This document shows positions 20,546 through 32,500 of a stretch of DNA of 64,000 nt, piece after piece. The DNA is taken from assembly GCA_012845835.1 (NCBI GenBank), contig JABAKD010000005.1, positions 14,191,205 through 14,255,204 on the forward strand. Reading direction: 5' to 3'. The stretch's first letter is position 1. Each line of letters opens with the position of its first letter. The DNA comes from Undaria pinnatifida. Taxonomy: Eukaryota > Sar > Phaeophyceae > Laminariales > Alariaceae. The notes under the pieces were generated by a model. The model had not been told where the DNA came from and did not search any database. It saw only the letters and a program-made list of their open reading frames with translations. The position numbers and the translations under genes were made by a program.

Positions 20546-23352
20546 TTTCATCACATTTCGAGGTGAGTTCATACTTATGTCTACAGAGAACAGCCCCGTG
20601 AGGAGAGGTGCTTCACGTGTGTTGCACAAACGGAAGAGGACTGGCCTCTCCGTATGGTACAGCTTAAGGGGGGCGAATACGTTCGGGAAACGCGAGAGCC
20701 ACAGCCCCTTCGCCGTCCCCCTTTGATAGCTCATGTCCTGTGCAGGGGAGGCGTATAAGCTCCCGTAAGACTCTTCTTCACGCTTCCTGTGGGAATATAT
20801 TTTTATTCAAAGCATATTTGTTGTGGATTACACACAATGATAAATGTTGTCTTGCGGAAGCGACAGCATGGTGTTTGAGTGGTAACGTCAAGACGTATGA
20901 GTAAAGTTTGTCGGAGTCTGACGTACGTCACTATAGGGGCAGCTTAGACCCGTCCCCACCGTTAGACCGGGTGATATTAAACGGAATTTTTCGTGGGAAC
21001 AACCGAATAAATTCTCAACAGCTCGTGTCTTAAAGCTGTGTCGACCGCACGAGATTTGTTGACTGATATTTTGGTATATTTTGAAGGTTGCATGTATTGT
21101 GGACATTGACAGTCAAGCACAAGGATGGTTGAATTTTGCACCTCGGGTTTCGTGGGCTACATCATATATTTGCTGTTTCGTGAACGAGACTATTAATTGT
21201 TCTGAACCGATGACTAATGCTGGCGTTTGCGCTCCTTGCGCTGGCGGTTTTACATTGTGTCATCCGGCGTCAACGATGATATTGGAGCTATTGATCTAAT
21301 GATACAAAAGGGGGCTGCCGCATAAGATCAAACCCCGTAACGACGAATTATCTCTCAGCTAACACTCGATCTCTCTCAGCTATTACTCGATCTCTCTTTC
21401 TCGCTTATCACTCAATCTTTCCCAGCTATGACTCGATCTCTCTCCGTCGCTCAGCTATATATTACCCGACAACCGAGGACGACAAAGCGTTAGACGATAC
21501 TAACTGTTCTCAGTTTGGTTTGCGAATGACAATCATTTTTCCATGTCAAATCGAAAAGGTTTGCCGTCGTAGGGTATCCCAGGCTACAGCATGCGGTAAG
21601 GGGTTCACGTTTACCGGCGGCCAAGGCTGAAATTTTGGGCAGATGGGACCACGTTTCACGTTCCAGGGGTGACGTTTACGTGTGACCAAGGATGTGATAT
21701 TGTGAAGGGTGGTCACGTTTACAGTCGACAAAAGAGTTTTATGTTTTTTTATGGTGGGCCCAGGCTACGGTATCGGCGTCATTCTCGATGCCTCTATTTG
21801 CACTGGCTCTAGGTCACGAGTGACCCCCTCTGCCGTTTCGGTGGTAACCATATGCTTTCGTGCTGGTCAACTGTATTACAACTATATGGCGACTTGATTT
21901 CATAATGGAATAATATTCTACGTTGCGCCAACCAAATTACCCAAGGAATTTTCGTCCTTGACCAAGGCAACGGTATTGTATTAATCATAGTGTCATCATC
22001 CGTTTCCTCTCCCGCGTTTGAGCCGCTGGTATGATTGACTCCGCACCTCACGGACAAGGAGAGCATCGTCGATGTTCAAGGCGCAGCACAGGTTTCTGGT
22101 TCGTTGCGGATTGATATCGCCAACTTGATTGTAATTTTGAAACCAAACCAAAGCTAAAGGCGGCGCGCGAGTGACCCCGTGCAACTGCCAAATCAAAGAC
22201 CCCGAAAGTGACCAGCCCCTCTTATCGTACCGTGGCCTGGGTCGAGAGGTTTAGAGAGTCAATCGCGAAAGTGGCTTGAGCAAGGCAGTAAAATGGGAAT
22301 ACCCCGGCTACCTTAGCCTTTGTCTACGGCAGGGGGCTCACGTTTCGGGGCTCGAGGTTTAACGAATATGAGAAAATCGAATGAGATTGGCTGATGTTGT
22401 CTCTCACCAGCTAGCGGTTGTTCATTGAGGTACGAAGGTATGCTTTTAGCTTAGAGCTATGTTGCTCGGCTGTGCCGATAGAGCACTTTGAAGCACGTCT
22501 TGAAGTGAGATATAGAGCCACTGGCACGTTGGTAGAGCATTAGGGAGTTCGTATCACACTGTAATACCGAAACATTGGCTTCCCGTCCGCATCGATCTGG
22601 GCTCGCAGGGGTAGGGTGTACCTTTTCTTTGCCCTCCAGGGAAGGTAGCTTCATTCCGGTTTATCACGCGTGAAGTTCTTCGTCCCCCATACTCGTCAAC
22701 TTGCACCGCACAGCGCGACCAACACGCACTCCCACTGGTTCCTCGACAGAAGATGAATGAGGAATACAAGAGATGTTAATGTACGACACCCGCAAGGATT
22801 CAGATGGCAACGTGACCACCTTCAACGATGGCAGTTAGCCGCTGCACCACAGTCAAACAAAATTGGCATACAACTCAGGAGGGGGAACACGGTACTAGCC
22901 TTAATCGACATCAAACTCGCGGCCATTGTGAAATGTTATCACAACTACGTCGGGGATATCTGCAGAAACATGCCTGGTAGGACAATATTCTTTGTTCACC
23001 TTCGGCTTTATTGTGCCTTGCCCGTACAAGTCGAAGAAATTAGAGTGATGTGTGTTTTGTTATACGTCGTCGTATTTCCTTCTGTGCATCCTGTTAACCC
23101 ATGTCAGCCTGTGTTTTCTGTTCTGGTAATATCACGGAACAAACTGTATTGCTCCATGTACAACAAAATGCACACTATGTACTGCGTTGCTGTCGGCTTC
23201 TTCAACAAGTAACCTCTTTCATGACCACCCAACGCCCCAATTGCGTATTCGATCGTTGTACTATGTAACATTCGCTTGCGTCTCAGCTGAGTGCGAATAC
23301 ATCCAAGGGAACAGTGGGAATACATCTAAGGGTATCGGTACAGATACGCAGC
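20546..23352. other. Upstream flank of the dioxygenase gene; no gene recognised
   Basis: Contains a low-copy tandem near 21,345-21,450 (four diverged units around 'ctcgatctctctcagctatt') and scattered 'tcacgttta' phrases between 21,600 and 22,340. ORFs reach 151 codons (22,757-23,212) but none looks like a known protein. The promoter of the gene starting at 23,353 should lie at the right end; no clear TATA element was identified. Confidence 0.4.
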
Positions 23353-23580
23353 ATGGGGGACGTGACCGCCCAATCTCTAAACTCGTCAAATGGGGCTGAT
23401 GATCTTACCTGGCGACGGTTCATTGAGGGTGGTCTCAAGGGCATTTCCGAGGCCACTGTTGTCCAGGGAGGCCACCGAGTTAAGATATCCTGGCTGGACG
23501 GGCACGAAAGTGTATTTTCGCTGAAGTGGCTACGGGACCACAGCGATGGGTCCTTTAACGTCAACACCAAGCAGCGAGAG
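23353..23580 (+). CDS. Dioxygenase exon 1 (DUF971-like domain)
   Basis: 76 codons from ATG to GAG|GTGAGA. Contains 'VKISWLDGHESVFSLKWLRD', the hallmark of the N-terminal domain of this dioxygenase family, followed by 'NTKQRE'. Homologues usually have Cys residues just after the WLRD motif; here the positions read S, G, F and N. ATG at 23,353 is chosen because the frame upstream has no closer ATG. Confidence 0.85.
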
Positions 23581-26500
23581 GTGAGAGTACGTATAAAAAC
23601 ATCAACTTGAGAAATAATAGCAACGAATGCGACACGACGACCGTGTACATATTCCAAGCACTCTACGAAATCAAGGAGCAAAAACGTAGTGTGTGCTCGT
23701 TTGCTTGACCCGTGTGTTAAACTGACTGCGGGATGCTATGAAATCGACTTGAGAACAATAACTCTCTCAGAGGAACTTGAACGCTCCGTGAGAGATATCT
23801 GGCCCACTATTCAGACCATGAGTGGGTGAGTGAGTGGGTGTCACTTCTCACACGTGAAAGCACCCAATCACGCACGTTTTGAAGCCGAATCCATTTGGCG
23901 CTGACCTCCACCCCATCGCGCAGCTTGCGTGACGCTTAACAGCCTCATGGTGATTTTGCTTCATTGGATATCTCTGCGCTGTGTTTGGTCCATGGGTGTC
24001 GGGCCCACCAGTGCGTTCTGACAGCACTCGAGCCCACAAGCTGATACCTCAGAAAAGGTTTGAACTTCACTGCTTATCAGCGTTGACAAAAAAGTCGCAG
24101 CAACATTTCTAGGTACTACGAGTATCAATTCTAGTTATACTCAACTCAGCCAGGCGCTTTCTGCGGGTGATGCGAAAACCGAAGCGCCACAGTCCGGGTT
24201 TGGAGCTGCTTGTTGTGCATGTCATGCCATGCCTGGTTTCAGATTACCCGTGTCCCTCTGCCGCTTTTTATCGATGATTCACTGTGCTCTGTGTCGTGTG
24301 TCCTGTGTGGGACTTTGGTGGTGTAGACTATATCACCAATAAATTTACTACGTCGGCATTCTTGCCCCTTGACGGACGTCCATCATTGAACTCTCCAGGG
24401 AAAAAATTGGCACCTTCAAGCCTTCGCATACATTGACGGTCAACATTTCGTTGGTAGTCCGTGAGCCGACCGATACATGTTAGTGATGGGGAAAACAGTG
24501 CTACGAGTATATACGAGTATCATGTACGTACGATAATGTTAGGCGCTGGCGCTGATACCTCAGAAACGGTCTGACTTTTACTGCCTACCAGCGTTGACAA
24601 AAAGGTTCAAGCAACATTTTAAGGTATACTTCACTCGACCAGTGTAGCCACTTCAGCAGCGTATGTGTTGTACAGCTGCGGTTCTCTGCAGCCTTCGTTG
24701 ATTTTCACCCGCCCGCTCGTGCTTTTGGCGGTGAAAATGGTAGGGATAAAAAGCGTGGCTTGCTTCTGTTGGAACTTTCGTGAATCTTCAATCATAATAT
24801 TTTTTCAACCTCTGTTTTTTTCCCACCTCTCGTCCTCTTCACTTTGCATCTGCCATTTCTGAAGGACATACATCGCCGCCCAACCGTAACGTTAACCCTA
24901 ATCCTAACGGTAACCGTAACCATTAGGCCTAACCCTTAGGATGTAACCCTTAGGATGCGCCTTTTTTATCTCATATTTTCTCCCCGTCTCCACCATGCCT
25001 GTTTTCCCGGACGAGGACAAGAGGAAAAAAGGAGGGGGGCGGACTCTGAGAAAACAGCTCGCCGTCTGATGCGAGTGTGCCTTTCCAATAAACAATGATA
25101 CGCCGACAATGTACATACTTACCAACAGCAAGCAGATTGGAGGGGTATGCCGGCCTTTTGAGCCGACGCCACACGGTGTGTCCAACGTCCCCACGTAACA
25201 CCCCAGTAAGCTAATGAGGTACTCGTATGGGGCCTTCCAAACGATACACGAATTATTTTTGTTGTGACCATTACTTGATAGATATAAAAAACAGAGTCGT
25301 GCATGCTAAACATTTGATCCAACCTACTTGTTCTCCAAGAGATATCAATTGAACGTGAAACCTAGAAATCAAAGGAGAATACTGTCCAACGTTTACGCAC
25401 GTGGACGTGTCTTGTTATGGCGAAGGCTACAGTACTGTGTGTGGGAGGTACGCCCCCATTGTCAATGCCATATTTTAGCTATCATTTTTGCACGAGTGAC
25501 TCTGAACGTCACGGACAAAGACTGTTTTGGGGATTTCACTGGCGGAGCGTGGCTTACCATTCCATTACGGAATCATACCGACCAATTTAAACAAGCACGA
25601 AAGCTCAAAGCTGCGGAGGAACGGGGGGGTCATGCGTGCGAGGGACCCCAAGGCACTGAAAAAAATAAATCCAAAAGCGACCCACTAAACACTACCTCAT
25701 GACTTAGCCTAGGTCTAACTATGTGTGGATTAGGGTAAGCATCCAGGGAGGAACACAGGTGGAGTGACACGTTTGTCGACGAATATGCCCGACGCCATAG
25801 AGCTCCCCCACAGTGCAAAGAGAGCGTTTGAAGCTATCCGGGCGAAGCTCAAAGCGGATAGGCACGTGTAATAGACGGTTTCACGGGTCAGGTAACGTAT
25901 ACCAGGTAATGTTATCGTACTAGGTTCGATGAAATTCGAAATGATATGGTAGACTTAAGGGAGGGCGGAGTTTCGACTGCAACCACACGTATCTGAACTC
26001 GAAACCCTCTCTCTTCATCGAAACACTCGCTTTACTTCAACCCCGCACTATTTACAGGATGTCCGGCTCAAGCAAGCCCACTGCAGTTTGGTGTACATTG
26101 ATGACCTATTACGCGGAATCCTGCCTCGTTTTCTCCTATTCCATAGACCACTTCTCGCGGCTCGCTGTTATTCGTAGTTCCCACTGAATACGGCGACTAC
26201 CGGAACAGGCGCATTCACGGCAGGTTCAAAACAATTGCAATGCGACAATCTTGAAGCTGAGTGTGGGAACGAAAGTGAACGAGAACCACAAGAGCGTGGT
26301 TGATATTGTCATTCAGTTCCAGCAGACGGCACATGTGTTGAGTTGAAGACACCCCACTCTGTGCTCTCGTATTTTCGTCAACCGGTAAACGTATACACCA
26401 GTATATCGCAAGGGTTTGAAAGTAGTACACAGTCTCTCGGTAGATGGGCTGGGTGTCGCAAGGATGAAACAGAGCTTCCAAAACAACGTTGGACTGAAAT

Positions 26501-29500
26501 GGTTTGAATGTCGGTCGACATGATTGCCGGATACCGAAATAGGGTTAGGGTTTCATTCAAGGAACATCAGAGGGTTTTCTAAAGGTACCCCAACAATTGT
26601 TTTCCTGAGGATCCTCACGTTAACTACTAAACTGGCGCGATAACTAAGCCAAGGACTGACTTTGAGTAAATTGATAGTTCAACCCGATGACTAAACCAAC
26701 TGCCTATGTGTAAAATCAAGCAAGACCATCAGACGATTTCGCGTGGAGGGAGGCGTTACGCCTCCATTGTGTCACAATATTCATACCATTGCGACAATTT
26801 CGGGTCGAAGAAGCCCTGTCATTCGAAATATATTGTCACGAAAGGGTCGTACATCTATCGCACAACCCGTCTCAAACAGACCTGTGTTCCAGCAGAGGTC
26901 GCCTGACACACCGACAGACACCATGCCGAACCCATTGATTGTCTAGCTTCACCCGCCTTGTCTGCCTTTTTTTCTCTGCCGCTGTGCGAAAGTACAGATC
27001 GATACATTCGCCATACCCAACGACACACGAGTAACCCACACCCAGGTGGAAACGATTACGGTGACGAAATCTTCTGCCGACCCCAACATGAACACGGACG
27101 ACCAGCCGCAACAAGTACTCCGAGTATTTTGGACAGCTGACGGTAACGAAGAGGGACATGAGGGCTGCACCGTCCCGATCGCGCGGCTACGGCAACACTG
27201 CAGCTCCGAAATAGCGCGCAGCCTCCGCCAGAAATTCGGCTCGTCGGCCGAAGTTGCAAACGCACACACGAAGCCGGTGCTGTGGGGCGCAGACCTTTTC
27301 TCCGCACTCCCAGGCAATAATCCTTCCTACTTTGAGTACAAGGCACTTATGGAAGATGATCAACAGTCATCATCGGTAACCTCTCAACTCATGGGGCGCC
27401 TGAAATCGCACGGTATTGTGGTAGTACGGGGCGTCCCGACCGATTTGCCTGGAACCGAGGCTCTTGGCCTGAAATTTGCTGGACATCTGATGAGCACACT
27501 ATACGGCAAGAACTCATGGAGCATCTCCAAAGAGACTGTGGAGTCGGATACCTTGTACCGCAACCTCGCCTACACGACCGACTACCTAGCGCTGCACACG
27601 GACTGTGTCTTCCTTTCGGAGCCGCCTGGACTACAGGTGATCCATAAATGGGCCTCGGGCCTCGATACGCGTACTCCTCACAACATAAGCCTTAAGCTAC
27701 AATAATTATATACTCTTATTGGCCCCGCCTTCAAGTGTGGAACAAGGTTGTCCGCGCCGTTCGAACAGAAAGGGCGAGAAGGTGCTAGACGGGGGGGCGG
27801 AACACGTTTGAAAATCATGCTTAGGTTGACGGTAACTTGAGAACTTTGATGGACGGTGTGTCTGTTACGGGACGTTGTGACACAGCCAAAAAGATCTGTC
27901 AACTTACCTGATTAAAAAATAACGATGGGTGTTGCTTGAAGGGAACGCAAGGCTATATCTCAAACCGTGAGGACACTAACTGCACTGAGTACTTCCAGAC
28001 TGCCAGGGTGTGTTAATATCAGATGTGCATGCATCGTAGACTGCTGGTCAATAACACGGCTGTGGGTGATAAGGCGTGGCGGAACGGTTTCACCGATAGT
28101 TTTGTCGGAAATATTTGCTGGAAGGTACAAACCTTAGACTAGAAACTTGGCATATTTCTTCAAGGCTGGGTCAGGCCGGAATCTGAAAGCTGTCAGATGT
28201 CTACGAAGGGTTGATGTCCACGCGGCTTTTCATGACCCCGTGTTAGCATGTATAGCGTTAATATTGTTGGTTCTGAAACAAGACTGCGGGAACAAGGGAA
28301 CGCACGAACCTGACCATCTACACGCAACAGTTAACAGGGCATCGCGACTGATTAATACCGTCTTGTGGCATGTTTTCGGGTTGCAGGTGTTCAACTGCCA
28401 AAAGCAGGCAGTCGAAGGTGGCGCGAGCATCTACGTCGACGGTTTCGCAGTTGCGGAACGCCTTCGTACGGAACACCCTGACGCGTTCGAGTTCTTGACC
28501 AAGACATCCTTCATGTACCAGTCCTTCGACGACGGATATCACTACGTTGCTGATGGCCCGGTGTTCGAGTTGGGCCCGCTGGGCAACGTGCAACGGGTAA
28601 GTCACTTACGGTGAATTTCTGCTGTTCTCAGGTGAATGTTGGCGACACATGCCGGGGTGGGGGGTACATAATTTGTTTCTGTTACTCCACGCCAAACCAT
28701 CACCCACATAGTGGCCTGGCGGGGACATCGTATGAAACTGCAACCCGATGGACAATTTTAGCACCTACTGTGGCACCTTCTTTAGGCCCTGCCGTGGCAC
28801 CTGCTGTAGCACCTGCTGTAGCACTTATTGCAACTACGTAAAGGCAACGAATGTGGTTAGAGGCACACCCGACCACCCAACGAACCAGAATTCCTTGTTA
28901 TTGTTTTATTACCGTAGTTTATTCTTGATATATTTGCACCAGAAGTGTTTATAGTCCGTGAGTCTCGTCACCCACAATTACTTGAACCCCCAAGAGAACC
29001 TGAACTTCCTACAGCAGTGCCGCAAAAGGTTTGCGGTTGTAACAACGATCTACGCTGATCCGAACCTGTATCCACTCGACCTCTCCCCGCCCTAGCGTCG
29101 GTACACCCCCCGTTGGTGTCACTTCCAATACGGCGGTGTTTGATACATTTTACTCCGGTGTAAGAGACAGTTTGCTTCCTTACATTCGCTTTCTGTGCTC
29201 ACGATTCTTTTATCAACGTCAATCAGCTTTGCCGTTGTCGTCCATCGTTCCAACCAACCACTTGCCCCTCCGGTCCTCTCACCGTACAACCACTCCATGT
29301 CCCGCAATGTCCTACAAAGCTGAGATACAACGATCACCACAGGACCCCGCTGGACTACCTGTCGACCGAAGACATTGATCGTTTCTACGAATATCAGAAG
29401 CTTCTAATCGGGATGACAAGGTGCGGGGAACACTGACCGCCGTTTCGAAGCTATTGTGCACCAATAATCGTTTGGAACAGTGCCTTCCGCAGGGGGTTAT

Positions 29501-32500
29501 GCTGTGTTTTGGGGTGTTTTTTTTCAGTAGCTCGGGTAACTCGCGCGAGTGTCGCACCGCGTTTCTTTGCGGTTTTAAGCCCTCGTAAGACGTGCTGGTT
29601 TCATACTTTTTAGTTGTGGGATTTGAATCCGCGTTGGAATAGTTGACGATGCTGCGCCACGCAAATCGTCTCAAGTGATTTCGTCAGTGCGGTACGGAGT
29701 CGTTCATGCGAGTATGACAGTGGGACCCTGTAACAGTATTACATTATGTAGGTCATGATAGCTCAAATCCGGTAGGGAAAAATTGTGCATGATACTAACT
29801 TGATTCTACAATAGCTGACACTTCAAATACAATGACACTACAATACCGTAGCCTTTTCCTTGTCTGACGGAATGGTCCATGCAACAGTCTCTGCTGGCTA
29901 CTATGATGTGGCCGACTGTGAAATGATGCAAGGGCAACTGCATTGGCTGCTGTTGACAAGGTCCGATCGTGAGCTTCATGTCTCCGCAGAGAGAAAATAC
30001 AGTTGTTAAATATTATTAGGCCGCCGTGTGTGGTTGGATGGAAGCATCATAGTTTTCCCGTGAAGAAGGGTAGCACCCCGACTCCCTTTTTTCTCACTTC
30101 TTTCTCACTTCTTTCTAACTCGCATAGCACATTGTGCTTTCAGACGTTACTGTACTATTGTTTGGAAGAAAGGTTAGCTTACCGACGCTCAAGTTGTTGG
30201 ATTCCGTTCGCCAGGAATACAACCTTCCACACGTACGTCCTACCTTGGAACATGTGCCCCATTTCTCTCGTGTACCGGTATTGTATTAGAAAATATTATA
30301 GAACATGGCTCGCAACTTATGCTAAATTGTTCCGTGGGTATTTCGCCGACCTTCCCCTTGGTGCACGGCGGCATAGACAGATAGATGGCAGCACCGTGCC
30401 TATTACTGGGCAGCACTACGTGTCTGTTGACCACTGGCTATACTATGGACGACTATGATATTCACCACGGACGAGACGGGTTAGGGTTAGGTCCCTGGCT
30501 ACATACTGCTGTAGCCTACTAATACTATACTAATAATACTTTCGTACTTGTCACTAACAATTTTCTTTGACATTGGTGTAGTAAATGTAGTAAACAGTAA
30601 ACGTGACATTGGTGTAGTAAACAGTAAACGCCACATTGGTGTAGTAAACAGTAAACGCCACATTGGTGTAGTAAACAGTAAACGCCACATTGGTGTAGTA
30701 AACAGTAAACGTGACATTGGTGTAGTAAACAGTAAACGCCACATTGGTGTAGTAAACAGTAAACGCCACATTGGTGTAGTAAACAGTAAACGTGACATTG
30801 GTGTAGTAAACAGTAAACGCCACATTGGTGTAGTAAACAGTAAACGCCACATTGGTGTAGTATGCGAAAGCGCGTGAGAGTCTACGGTGCAGGACACCTA
30901 CAAGTGGCTGTAACTGATGAACAGGATAGTAAACAAGTCAGGCAAACACTTTCGCGAAAAACATGAAATCCGCGGGGATGACACCCCGCAGGCGCAAAAA
31001 AATTGCCCCATGCCCCAGAGGGGCGAAGCCCCGACCGCATGGGGTCGCCCGGCTGCCGGGGTGGATGAGCACGAGCAACACATGTTGGGTTTTCGCTGAG
31101 GACATTTTTCGCATCTGACCCGGCAGCCTGCACAGCAAAATGTGCTCGTCCACGACAATGTGTTTGGCCGGCAGTTTTCTTTTTGTCATTTAACAAAACC
31201 GAGCATCCCCGCCCCCAACAAACCTGGCACATGGTCGACGGGGAAATCCCCCCCCAAGTTTTGCTTCTTACATTAAAACTCCCTGCTGACAGGAGGAAAG
31301 AGTGAAGAAGAGCAGGCAAGCAGGTCTTTATAGCATCCATGGTCTGCGTCGACGAAGGAAAACTAGTACTCGGTAATGTCTTTGGTTTGAAAGCGGTTAA
31401 GACCACGGCGGGCGATATCTTTCGCCTGGTCCACAGACTCATGGATTCGACTACTTCATCTGCGCAGTAATACTTACGACGGTTTGTAATGACTGTCCCT
31501 TCGCTCGATCAATTTTTCAGAACCTGTTTAGTAGTAGCATCCTGACGACCCAAGTCACACAGAGGCCAAAAGGATTGCAGTCATCAGCACGGCGTGTTTT
31601 AGCGGCGATGTTGTGGCTCAACAAGTGTAGAGGGTTGCCGATGTCTTCACCGACGACGTCTATGAAAAAATGGGCGCTCTTGGCTTCCTTTGTGTCTAGC
31701 GCTCAAAGACGGCGGTTTCTTTATCCGAACACAGAAGCGACGAAGTTCCCTGGTAGCACCGGTCCTAAAGCCGTTTCCAAATGTGACGTTCTAAAGACCG
31801 ATGCCTGGTGTACGACCACAGCAGTTCGTACTTCGAAGTATGAACATTTCACCCCGTTCACTTCACAATGGCAGCGGAAGAGCTGATGTTTAATGAAACA
31901 ATCGTAGATTTGTGGCTTGCTAGCAGACTTCCAGCAACGGGCTAGGGGTGCCACACTTCCCCTGCGTGACCGAACAGTACACAACTTATCCCACATCCAC
32001 GGGCGTATCGACTATTTGAATGTAGTGTCTAGTACATTAGGGTTAGGGTTAAGGTTAGGGCCTTGAATTGAAACTGTTCGAAAACCGCAAAACAAATACC
32101 GTATGTCGCAAAGCTTCATTTGCCTTCGCACAAATATGTATTATTGAACTATTTAATACTATTTATTCACTTCACGCTCTAAATAAACCGTTTGGTGCTT
32201 CCGTTTGTCCTATTAATAGGTTCGAAACAAACAAAACAATATTGCTTGTGTACCGTCGCGCGACCACCGGGCCCAGTGGTATCAACGCCGAACCCATATA
32301 TCCAGTAGGGTCCGTTAACTTATTTATGCTTAAGGGTTACTTCGTTTATGACCACACAGGGAAGTGCCGTGACATTCGCCATAGACCTTCCCGTCCATAT
32401 CTCGAGAGCTCTCTTAGAACGAATACAGGGAAAGTTCAAAACTCTCTGACGAATCAAACCCAACTTTTCTATGCACGGTAAAATGCCCAATGACTCGGCT

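Noticed and set aside
30499..30897. 132-codon minus ORF and 109-codon plus ORF, or a CRISPR array
   Set aside because: Ten contiguous 27-bp units without spacers form a minisatellite; ORFs follow from the period being divisible by 3.
30882..31442. 186-codon minus-strand ORF within the dioxygenase intron
   Set aside because: Cys- and Pro-rich in a GC-rich structured block, open in several frames, no recognisable domain; kept only as part of the structured-block observation.
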